From assembly GCA_964442075.1 (NCBI GenBank), contig CAYTWH010000017.1, positions 1-64,000 on the forward strand: a stretch of DNA of 64,000 bases, given 5' to 3'. The stretch is from CAYTAU01 sp964442075. Its GTDB lineage: Bacteria > Bacteroidota > Bacteroidia > Bacteroidales > CAYTAU01. Position numbers and translations under genes: made by a program. Below, one piece after another: positions 1-7,386 of the stretch. Below the pieces are notes generated by a model, which did not search any database, had not been told where the DNA came from, and worked only from the letters and a program-made list of their open reading frames with translations. The first letter of the stretch is position 1. Each line of letters begins with the position of its first letter.

Positions 1-60
1 TCCATAATTCATTCTTTTTAGTTTCGTATGTCTCTGTTGTTAATTGTTGCATAACATTAG

Positions 61-83
61 TATAAACGGAAGTTCCGTTTATA
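61..83. repeat. Near-perfect palindrome beside the integrase gene
   Basis: Two perfect 11-bp arms (TATAAACGGAA and TTCCGTTTATA) are separated by one base. The site lies 17 bp beyond the stop codon of the tyrosine recombinase gene. It could be a protein-binding or recombination site, or a weak terminator. The 1-bp centre is shorter than the 6-8 bp spacer of classical tyrosine-recombinase cores, so a recombination role is only a guess. Confidence 0.5.
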
Positions 84-100
84 TCCATTATATATTTAAG

Positions 101-1660
101 TTAAAATTCCATATTATCCATCGGATTATTAATCTCGCTAAAACCAATACTGGTAATATGTGTATAAATCTCTGTTGTCTTGCTCGATTCATGTCCTAAT
201 ATGCTTTGTATATACCTCAAATTTGTACCCTGTTCTAGCAAATGTGTTGCAAAACTATGACGCAATGTATGTGTTGTAACCGGCTTATTAATACCGGCTT
301 TTTTTGCAGCATTTTTTACAACTTTCAATACGCTACTAGCACTATAAACCCCATTATAAGCACCGGCAAATAAATAATTTTTAGGCTTATATAATTTATA
401 ATACTCACGTAAAAATAATAATGTTTTTTCTGATAACAAAGTATTTCTGTCTTTTTTCCCCTTGCCTCCTCTAATTATTATTAGCTTTCTTTTAGAATCA
501 ATATCAACCACTCGCAGATTTATTAATTCACTAACTCTTAGTCCGGCAGAATAAACCAGTATTATCATACATTTATGCTTAATATTTGTTGTCGATTTTA
601 TCATTTTTAAAACCTCGTCCTTGGTAAGTACCACAGGCAATACCTTTTCTCTTTTTGGTCTGTCTAAATGATAAAACTTACGGCTTTCGCCCAATACTTT
701 CTCATAATAAAACTTTATAGCATTAATTGATTGATTTTGGTACGACTCCGAAACACCTCTTTCTACAACCAAATATCTGGTAAATTCTATAATCTCGGGC
801 TCTGTAATATCTCCTAACTTTTTTGTATTGTAATAATTAATAAACTCCTCAAAATTGCTCGAATAGGTTTTTATAGTATGCTTGCTATATCTCAACATCA
901 GCATTTTATCAATAAACTCTTGTGGGCATTCTCTATAGTTTGGTATCTGCTCTTTTATTTGTCTCCCTTTTATTACCGATTTGGTCTGATCAAAATATTT
1001 AATCCTAATATCATTGCTCAAACAATACTGCTCTAGTTTTTCTATTACCTCGGCAGTATTAACAGTTGTCCACCAGCCATTCACATTGTCCCAGGTTCTG
1101 TACGGAAATCCTTTTACAAGCTGTACCAGACTCTTGTTATATTTAAATATTAGTTTAATTCTACCTTTTATATGCTCTACAATATGCAACTCATTTTTTC
1201 TGATACCGCTTGCCGCCTTTCGTGTAGGCAACATATCATTATCAATAGTTTTTAATCTGTTAGTAAAATACAGATTAATTTTTTCCATATTGTCTTTAGT
1301 ATTGGTAATAAGCCACCTGTTTAGTTCAGCTTCATAATTATTATATCTCAGCGATTTAATAAACTTAATATCCTCTTCATCCTTTCTGAGTATCAATACT
1401 ATTCTGTCTTTCGATAATGATATTAATACCTCATCCTTTTTTTCTTTTTCTTGCTCTATTTTTAAAAACTCAAGATATTCTTTAGGAAATGATTTCTTCA
1501 AACTTTCCCTGCTATCTATATTATCTGATATATGCCAGCATTTTTTTGTTTTACTCCATTTTCTGCCCGCTATACTTTTAATAGCCTCAATTGCCTTATT
1601 ATCAAAACCAAAATCTAATGCTATACGCTTTTCCTCATTATGTGTAATTAATTTAATCAT
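101..1660 (-). CDS. Tyrosine recombinase/integrase with a repeated N-terminal extension
   Basis: A 519-residue site-specific recombinase. The C-terminal half has the family signature: arginine I in AGLRVSEL (about residue 373), a lysine in the RGGKGKKDR beta-hairpin, HTLRHSFATH (about 466), the LGHES box and the nucleophile tyrosine in YTHI (about 498). A SAM-like core-binding domain covers roughly residues 240-325. The first 225 residues are not typical of Xer proteins. They hold three related segments (about 1-55, 75-135 and 155-225), each ending in a W-x(5-9)-W pattern, reminiscent of the HARP-like repeats found in some SNF2 helicases. The gene reads toward the left window edge. A TAnnTTTG box (TATATTTG) lies about 55 bp upstream. 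The partner site and element are unknown. Confidence 0.93.
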   Translation of the reverse strand: MIKLITHNEEKRIALDFGFDNKAIEAIKSIAGRKWSKTKKCWHISDNIDSRESLKKSFPKEYLEFLKIEQEKEKKDEVLISLSKDRIVLILRKDEEDIKFIKSLRYNNYEAELNRWLITNTKDNMEKINLYFTNRLKTIDNDMLPTRKAASGIRKNELHIVEHIKGRIKLIFKYNKSLVQLVKGFPYRTWDNVNGWWTTVNTAEVIEKLEQYCLSNDIRIKYFDQTKSVIKGRQIKEQIPNYRECPQEFIDKMLMLRYSKHTIKTYSSNFEEFINYYNTKKLGDITEPEIIEFTRYLVVERGVSESYQNQSINAIKFYYEKVLGESRKFYHLDRPKREKVLPVVLTKDEVLKMIKSTTNIKHKCMIILVYSAGLRVSELINLRVVDIDSKRKLIIIRGGKGKKDRNTLLSEKTLLFLREYYKLYKPKNYLFAGAYNGVYSASSVLKVVKNAAKKAGINKPVTTHTLRHSFATHLLEQGTNLRYIQSILGHESSKTTEIYTHITSIGFSEINNPMDNMEF

Positions 1661-1713
1661 ATCTACAATAGTGCTGTTTATCTACCAAAAATAGGTAGGT
1701 ATCCTGACATTTG

Positions 1714-1721
1714 CAAATATA
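1714..1721 (-). promoter_or_regulatory. Probable -7 box of the integrase promoter
   Basis: TATATTTG on the minus strand matches the Bacteroidota -7 consensus TAnnTTTG and lies about 55 bp upstream of the integrase ATG. No clear -33 TTTG is present at the right distance. A short inverted repeat, CTACC...GGTAG, around 1682-1697 lies between the box and the gene and could be an operator. Confidence 0.4.
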
Positions 1722-1802
1722 TTGCCCTAAATCTTATTGCTTTGACATTATAATATAGTATAAGCGTTTATGCACGTATATTGGAGCTAAAGAATCATAA
1801 AC

Positions 1803-1830
1803 AAAAAAAGTGAGCTAGGCTCACTTTCAT
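1803..1830 (-). terminator. Intrinsic terminator of the 252-residue-region gene upstream (1863-2783)
   Basis: A 9-bp perfect stem (AAAGTGAGC / GCTCACTTT) closes a 3-nt loop. On the minus strand it is followed by a run of T. It lies about 35 bp past the stop codon of the gene at 1863-2783 and would end that transcript. Confidence 0.75.
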
Positions 1831-1862
1831 TTTTGACTTTTGGCTTTTTACTTACTTTTCTT

Positions 1863-2783
1863 TTACTCAGTTTTGCGTAGTTTCACATCTCTGCGATAGC
1901 CTTTGTTTTTAAATATTTCAATATCTATTGTTAGTGTATCGTAGTTGTATTTTTCGAAAACAATATCGTAAATGCCGGGTTCTAATTTTTTGAATATATA
2001 GTTGCCTTTTTCGGTAGTCATTCTTACAGAATTGGCAATATCGGCATCTGCTTTAAATTTGGCAGTAACTGTAACATCAACAATAGGTTTTTTTGTTTCT
2101 TCGTCGGTAACTTTTCCGTATAGTGAATTTTTATGTGTTGGGTTATCGAAAATATTACGTGCTTTTACATACTGTTTGTAAAAAACAGGCTCTGTAAATT
2201 TGTATTGCATCATTTCGTTGTCTAGTTCTTTTTCGTAAATAGTTCTTAAGTTTTTAAAAAGTATTACAAGTTTTTGGGTTGCTGCTGCACGTATTGCTTT
2301 TGCTTCGGCAGGTTTGTTAAGGTAGGTTATATAACCATCGGCTTCTTTGCCGTATTTTTCCATAAGTGCATCGGTAAGTCCGTAATCTTTTAGAGCATCT
2401 TTGTTATCGGTGGCAAATTTTTGTGCTTCTTTAATAACAAATTCCATTTCGTTATCTTTTATTTTTTTAATTTCCGATAAGGACTTATTGTATTTCTCAT
2501 AAATTGTTTCGTCGCCTGTATTTGCTGCTAAAGCCTTGAAAATGCCAAACAGAACATCGGTAGTTGTGTTTGCTAATTTGCGAAATTTATTTTTATCTTT
2601 TGCGTATCCCGAAATAGGTATTTTTTGCAAATCCCATGTTTTGCCTATGTCTTTGTGATTAGTGTGAACTTTTAAATTTGTTGCACTAATAACTTTGTTT
2701 GCTTCCCAAATTGGTTTATTGTCATCGAACAAATCGGTAATTTTACCTGAGTTTGATAACAATGCTTCTTGATTTGAATTCAT
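1863..2783 (-). CDS. Uncharacterised protein with C-terminal carboxypeptidase-regulatory-like domain
   Basis: I do not recognise the family of the N-terminal two thirds. The frame is open further upstream, but the ATG at 2783 (MNSNQEALLS) is preferred. The extension before it is a low-quality hydrophobic/AT-encoded stretch, and an A-rich leader precedes this ATG. The protein is then 306 residues, Lys/Glu/Ala rich and probably helical over about residues 60-215. The last 85 residues look like a CarboxypepD_reg/Ig-like beta-sandwich: LYGKVTDEETKKPI, then TTEKGNYIFKKLEPGIYDI. No signal peptide is seen from this start, which is odd for a domain usually found in exported Bacteroidota proteins. A smaller protein with the same kind of C-terminal domain occurs at 48963-49346. 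Confidence 0.75.
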   Translation of the reverse strand: MNSNQEALLSNSGKITDLFDDNKPIWEANKVISATNLKVHTNHKDIGKTWDLQKIPISGYAKDKNKFRKLANTTTDVLFGIFKALAANTGDETIYEKYNKSLSEIKKIKDNEMEFVIKEAQKFATDNKDALKDYGLTDALMEKYGKEADGYITYLNKPAEAKAIRAAATQKLVILFKNLRTIYEKELDNEMMQYKFTEPVFYKQYVKARNIFDNPTHKNSLYGKVTDEETKKPIVDVTVTAKFKADADIANSVRMTTEKGNYIFKKLEPGIYDIVFEKYNYDTLTIDIEIFKNKGYRRDVKLRKTE

Positions 2784-2951
2784 AATTTTTAAGTTTTTAA
2801 GATTAATAATTTGTATTTTTAATAGACCAATAAAATAATAACAAGTAAAAAGACCAAACAAGAGTATTTCTACCCGTTTTTTGCTGAGTATTATTACTTG
2901 TTTTTTTAGGTATTTCTGCCTGAAATTGGCTGTTTATATAACTATTATTTG

Positions 2952-2959
2952 CAAATATA
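2952..2959 (-). promoter_or_regulatory. Possible -7 box upstream of the 306-residue protein
   Basis: TATATTTG on the minus strand fits TAnnTTTG, about 170 bp before the preferred start at 2783. The long leader between them holds two similar direct repeats (GTATTTCTACC and GTATTTCTGCC). The assignment rests on motif and position only. Confidence 0.3.
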
Positions 2960-3035
2960 AAGAGGATTACTGCCTGACAAACAGACTGATGTTATGAATT
3001 TGCGTTTTTGCGACATTTATTAAATCATAGGCGTG

Positions 3036-3453
3036 AATTTGTTTTCAGTAAACGTCAATTTATTTTCAGGAAGCGTGAAATTATTTTCAGAAAATGTCAT
3101 TTTATTTTCAAGAAATGTGATATTATTTTCAGAAAATGTCATATTATTTTCAGGAAATGTGGATTTATTTTCAGGAAATGTGGATTTATTTTCAGGAAAT
3201 GTCATATTATTTTCAGGAAATGTGAATTTATTTTCAGGAAATGTCATATTATTTTCAGTAAATGTGGATTTATTTAAAGGAGGCGTGAGTTTATTTTCAG
3301 TTAAGGTGAGATTATTTTCAAGAAATGTGAAATTATTTTCAGACAAGGTGAATTTATTTTCAGGCAAGGTGGATTTATATTCAGTAAGCGTGGATTTATT
3401 CTTAGCAAGCGTCAACTTATTTTAAGTAAGCGTGGATTTATTTTCTGTTAGTA
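3036..3453. repeat. 21-bp tandem repeat array, 19 full units plus a partial one
   Basis: Contiguous degenerate units of exactly 21 bp run from 3036 to 3434, with a twentieth partial unit after them. The core of each unit is TTATTTTCAGGAAATGTG with variation at a few positions, and no indel breaks the phase. Because 21 is a multiple of three, three reading frames stay open. Minus-strand translation gives heptads of the NKSTFPE/NNMTFPE kind, and one plus frame gives NVILFSG-type heptads. No ribosome-binding site or convincing start supports translation. There are no spacers, so this is not CRISPR. It lies in a 752-bp gap between two leftward genes (2784-3535) that otherwise shows nothing clear. 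Confidence 0.9.
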
Positions 3454-3535
3454 ACAATTGCATGAAACAGTTTTGCTATATCACGAAAGTGTAAAAGAAA
3501 AGTTAGAAGTTAAATAACTTTAGGCATTTTAAATT

Positions 3536-4720
3536 CTATTTATCTTTAAAAATTTCGGCAAGTTTTGCACCAAGGGCAGCGCCTCTTAAATCTTTTGCTA
3601 TAATTTTTCCTTCGGGGCCTATAAGAAAACTGGCAGGAATTCCTTGCACTTTATATAGCTGTGCAGGATACGATTGCCAGAATTTTAGATCGCTAACATG
3701 TTTCCATTTTAATCCGTCTTTCTTAATTGCCTCAAGCCATTTATTTCTGTCTTTATCTAAAGATACCTGATATATTTCAAATCCTTTATTGTGATATTTT
3801 TCGTAATTTTTTACAAGAGTCGGATTTTCAATACGACAAGGACCACACCACGAAGCCCAAAAATCTAACAATACATACTGACCTCTTAATGAGGAAAGCA
3901 AAATGGTATCGCCCTGAGGCGAAACTTCTGCAATTTCTAAAGCTTCTGCTCCTATATTTAAATGATCGGAACCCATATTTTGCATATCATGCATTTTTTT
4001 AACTTCCAATACCTGAGCATGCAGTGCTTTTGCATGTTGCGAGTTTGGATAAGTTTCCATTAATGAATTATCAACTTTTTTGAAAATATCAAGGTCTTTG
4101 GGTAATCGTGGGTCAATTATAGGGGTTCTAGGTACTATTTGCTGATATAAAGCCATAAAAGCAGCCAGAGATGTTTTGTTTTTATCAATAAATGAAATTA
4201 AATAATTGCGTTCATTATTATGAACCTTTTGAAACAGTGAATCAACAACATGTTTTAATGAATCTACATTGCTAACAACATCTTTTTTAGAATTAAATAT
4301 CTTTCTTAAAGAATCTACTCTAAATCTGCTATTGTAATTATGCAGATTAAGTTCTTTTAATAATTTTGAATCATCAGAGCCATCAACACTATATGTTTTC
4401 AATAGGTCTGTTGCATTTCCATTAACTGTGATATTATCTAGGCTGTCAATAATCAGATAAACATAATTATTTGCATTTACTTTTAACATAAAAAACTCTT
4501 TGGTGCTTACATTTCCGTTAAATTGAAATTCTCCGTCTTCATTAACAATTACAGAGTCGAAAAGCTCAATACTTTTTTCAGTTAAAAGATTTAATGTAAT
4601 AATTTGCCCTTCGGAAAGATTTTCCATTTTACCTTTCACAACAAATCCTTCGGGTTCATTAGACCCACATGCAACTGTGATTACAGCCAAAATAAAAATT
4701 AAAGTAAATATTCTCATCAT
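3536..4720 (-). CDS. TlpA-like thioredoxin-fold lipoprotein (DUF4369 type)
   Basis: Predicted periplasmic or outer-membrane-anchored thiol:disulfide oxidoreductase. The N-terminus is a lipoprotein signal, with a hydrophobic stretch ending in VITVACGS where the Cys would be lipidated. Next comes a beta-rich domain with the DUF4369 pattern (VVKGKMENLSEGQIITL). The C-terminal 140 residues are an AhpC/TlpA thioredoxin domain with active site WASWCGPCRIENP and the cis-Pro region VQGIPASFLIGPEG. Such proteins are numerous in Bacteroidota and reduce or maintain exported thiol proteins, and the substrate here is unknown. The start at 4720 (MMRIFTL) is chosen over one two codons upstream. The gene has no close operon partner. 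Confidence 0.9.
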   Translation of the reverse strand: MMRIFTLIFILAVITVACGSNEPEGFVVKGKMENLSEGQIITLNLLTEKSIELFDSVIVNEDGEFQFNGNVSTKEFFMLKVNANNYVYLIIDSLDNITVNGNATDLLKTYSVDGSDDSKLLKELNLHNYNSRFRVDSLRKIFNSKKDVVSNVDSLKHVVDSLFQKVHNNERNYLISFIDKNKTSLAAFMALYQQIVPRTPIIDPRLPKDLDIFKKVDNSLMETYPNSQHAKALHAQVLEVKKMHDMQNMGSDHLNIGAEALEIAEVSPQGDTILLSSLRGQYVLLDFWASWCGPCRIENPTLVKNYEKYHNKGFEIYQVSLDKDRNKWLEAIKKDGLKWKHVSDLKFWQSYPAQLYKVQGIPASFLIGPEGKIIAKDLRGAALGAKLAEIFKDK

Positions 4721-4749
4721 TATCAAAGTTTAAATTGTTAATTGTTTGT

Positions 4750-4769
4750 CCCTTCGACTTCGCTCAGGG
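4750..4769. repeat. REP-like short palindromic repeat
   Basis: The sequence CCCTTCGACTTCGCTCAGGG stands out as GC-rich in an AT-rich gap. It resembles a short dispersed intergenic element common in Bacteroidota genomes. The ends CCCT/AGGG pair. Only one copy was noticed in the window. Confidence 0.5.
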
Positions 4770-4880
4770 CTAGTGTTTTTCGTTTCAAATTCCATTATTT
4801 AGTTGTCATTTTTCAGTATTCCTAATTTCTATTTAATTTTAAGTATTTTAGTCATTTTAAATTTCAGTCATTTTTTTTCC

Positions 4881-7274
4881 TTAATAATTCGGGTCTCCTA
4901 AAAAGTTTGTATCATTATTGCCTGAATGTTCTTCATCGTATTTTTTGCAATCTGTTTCAACTGTTATTTTTTTGGACGGTTTTTCAAATTTATCTGATGT
5001 TTTATAAACCATTGTACTATCTGTATATACCTTTTGCATATAATATGCCCAAATTGGTAATGCCATGCTTGCTGCCTGCCCATAAAAAATTCCTCTAAAA
5101 TGAGCAGCTCTGTCTTCACATCCTGTCCAAATTCCGGTAACCAAATGAGGTGTTAAACCCATAAACCATCCATCAGACTGATTTTGAGTTGTGCCTGTTT
5201 TAGCACCAATATCATTAGTAAAACCGTATCTAAATCTTACTCTTACACCTGTTCCTCCTCCCTGAGTTACTCCTTTTAATAAATTAAGCATTAAATAAGC
5301 TGTTTCTTCACTAATTGCTTCTGTTCTTTCGGGCATAAATGATGAAATAACATTTCCATTTTTATCTTCAATTCTTGTTACAAATATTGGTTGTGTATAA
5401 ATACCTTTATTTGCGAATGTACTAAAAGCCCCAACCATCTCGTAAAGTTTTATGTCGGCAACACCAAGGCAAATAGATGGAACTGCCGGAATATCACTTT
5501 TTATTCCCATATCACGGGCAATTTTTATAACTGATTGTGGATTGAACTGCTTAATAACCCATGCCGAGATATAATTTATTGATTTTGCTAATCCCATTTT
5601 TAATGAGATCATTTTTCCTTCAAGCTTATTATCTGAAGAGTTTCTTGGTGTCCATGGTGGTTGTCCTTCTGGCATTTCAAAACTTATTGGAATATTAGGT
5701 ACTCTATAGCATGGTGAATATCCTTCCTGCATTGCAAGAGTATAAACAAATGGCTTAAAAGTTGATCCTACTTGTCTTCGTCCTTGTGTAACATGATCGA
5801 ATTGAAAATGTTTATAATCAATTCCCCCAACATAAGCTCTTACATAACCTGTTTGTGGTTCCATAGACATTAAACCTGCTCTTAAATAATACTTATAATA
5901 TCTCATAGAATCCATTGGGGAAAGAACTGTATCAATTTCACCATTCCAGGAGAAAACGTTCATTCTAGTAGGAGTATTAAATATTGCCTTAATGGAATCT
6001 TCAGGCACTTTATTGTTTTTTAAAACACGATATCTTTCTGTCCTCCTCATGGAAATATCCATTAATCTTTCAATTTTTTTATATGTCATATTATAAAAAG
6101 GAGCTTTGTCTTTTTCCCATCTTACCTTTTGTTCTTGAAAAAATGTTTTTTGCAATGGAACTTCATTAGGGTAGGTTTCAGAACCTATTCCAAGATGTTC
6201 GCGAACAGCTTCTTCTCCATATTTCTGCATTTTAGAATTAATGGTTGTAAATATTCTTAATCCATCGCTATATATGTTATAAGATTTTCCATTTGCTTTT
6301 TTATTTTTATTACACCATCCATAAAGAGGATTAGTGTTCCATTCGTCCAGGTCTTCCCAATATTTTGCCTTGTTAATATACTTGCTTGAGTCAGGCTCTT
6401 TAGCTGTCATTGTTGTTCTGATATATTCACGGAAATAAGTAGCTATTCCTTCTTTATGGTCAACTTTCTGATAATTTAATTCAAGTGGTAAGATTTTTAA
6501 AGAATCATATTCTTGTTTAGAAATATGATTTCTCTCTTTCATCAAAAATAATACAACATTTCTTCTATTTTTAGTTCCTTCAGGGTTTCTATTGGGTAAG
6601 GGATTATACAAAGCTGGGTTTTTTGCCATTCCAACTAACATTGCAGCTTGTTCAATTTTAAGAGAATCGGGCGAAGTATTAAAATATACTTTAGATGCAG
6701 ATTTAATTCCAACAGCAAGATTTAAAAAATCAAATTTATTGAAATACATAGCTGTAATTTCTTCTTTTGTATACCTTTTTTCAAGTTTAACAGCAATAAC
6801 CCATTCATTAAGTTTTTGCAAAACTCTTTCCCAATTATTCTGGGCAGGTTCATGGAAAAAAAGTTTAGCTAATTGCTGTGTAATTGTACTTCCTCCTCCT
6901 TTTTTTCCTAAAAACACTATTGCTCTCGCCAATCCTTCTGCATCAATTCCTGAGTGATCATAAAATCTTTTATCTTCAGTGGCAATTAAAGCATTAATCA
7001 AATATGGAGATAATTCTTCGTATGAAATATTTGTACGATTTTCTTTAAAATATGTTCCCAAAAGCTCTTGGTCGGCAGAATATATTTCTGTTGCCAAATT
7101 ACTTTTAGGGTTTTCTAATTCCTCAAATGAAGGCATATAGCCCAAAAATCCATATGATATAAATATAAAGAGAATTACAACTAAAACAACAGGACTTGCA
7201 AACAGTATTAATAATATTCTATTAAATAAACTGTATTTTTTTTTATTCTTTTTTTTACCTTCTTTATTAACCAT
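4881..7274 (-). CDS. Class A penicillin-binding protein (PBP1A-type)
   Basis: Bifunctional peptidoglycan synthase at the cytoplasmic membrane. A basic N-terminus (KKKNKKK) precedes one membrane segment (about residues 20-42). The GT51 glycosyltransferase domain shows ATEDKRFYDHSGID and GGSTITQQLAK. The transpeptidase domain has the active-site serine in GSTFKPF (SxxK), the SxN motif in KSINYIS and the KTG box in GAKTGTTQ. The start at 7274 (ATG, MVNKEG) is preferred to a TTG three codons earlier. About 797 residues is normal for the family. It is divergent from topA with a 112-bp shared upstream region, and stands alone. Confidence 0.97.
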   Translation of the reverse strand: MVNKEGKKKNKKKYSLFNRILLILFASPVVLVVILFIFISYGFLGYMPSFEELENPKSNLATEIYSADQELLGTYFKENRTNISYEELSPYLINALIATEDKRFYDHSGIDAEGLARAIVFLGKKGGGSTITQQLAKLFFHEPAQNNWERVLQKLNEWVIAVKLEKRYTKEEITAMYFNKFDFLNLAVGIKSASKVYFNTSPDSLKIEQAAMLVGMAKNPALYNPLPNRNPEGTKNRRNVVLFLMKERNHISKQEYDSLKILPLELNYQKVDHKEGIATYFREYIRTTMTAKEPDSSKYINKAKYWEDLDEWNTNPLYGWCNKNKKANGKSYNIYSDGLRIFTTINSKMQKYGEEAVREHLGIGSETYPNEVPLQKTFFQEQKVRWEKDKAPFYNMTYKKIERLMDISMRRTERYRVLKNNKVPEDSIKAIFNTPTRMNVFSWNGEIDTVLSPMDSMRYYKYYLRAGLMSMEPQTGYVRAYVGGIDYKHFQFDHVTQGRRQVGSTFKPFVYTLAMQEGYSPCYRVPNIPISFEMPEGQPPWTPRNSSDNKLEGKMISLKMGLAKSINYISAWVIKQFNPQSVIKIARDMGIKSDIPAVPSICLGVADIKLYEMVGAFSTFANKGIYTQPIFVTRIEDKNGNVISSFMPERTEAISEETAYLMLNLLKGVTQGGGTGVRVRFRYGFTNDIGAKTGTTQNQSDGWFMGLTPHLVTGIWTGCEDRAAHFRGIFYGQAASMALPIWAYYMQKVYTDSTMVYKTSDKFEKPSKKITVETDCKKYDEEHSGNNDTNFLGDPNY

Positions 7275-7293
7275 CACTATCAATAATTTGAGA

Positions 7294-7301
7294 CAAAAGT
7301 A
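7294..7301 (-). promoter_or_regulatory. Probable -7 box of the PBP1A promoter
   Basis: TACTTTTG on the minus strand fits TAnnTTTG, about 20 bp upstream of the ATG at 7274. That spacing implies a very short leader. No good -33 element was seen. Confidence 0.45.
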
Positions 7302-7386
7302 CTAAATAAATTTGAAAAATAAATTTTGAACTTAAATTGTTATTTTGCTTACTTTGTCAAATTTTTAATTTTAAAATAATTCTAAA

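Noticed and set aside
3020..3415. Repeat-encoded protein on the minus strand
   Set aside because: No ribosome-binding site or reliable start was seen, and two plus-strand frames are equally open because the period is a multiple of three.
3036..3434. CRISPR array
   Set aside because: The units are contiguous 21-mers with no spacers and no cas genes nearby.
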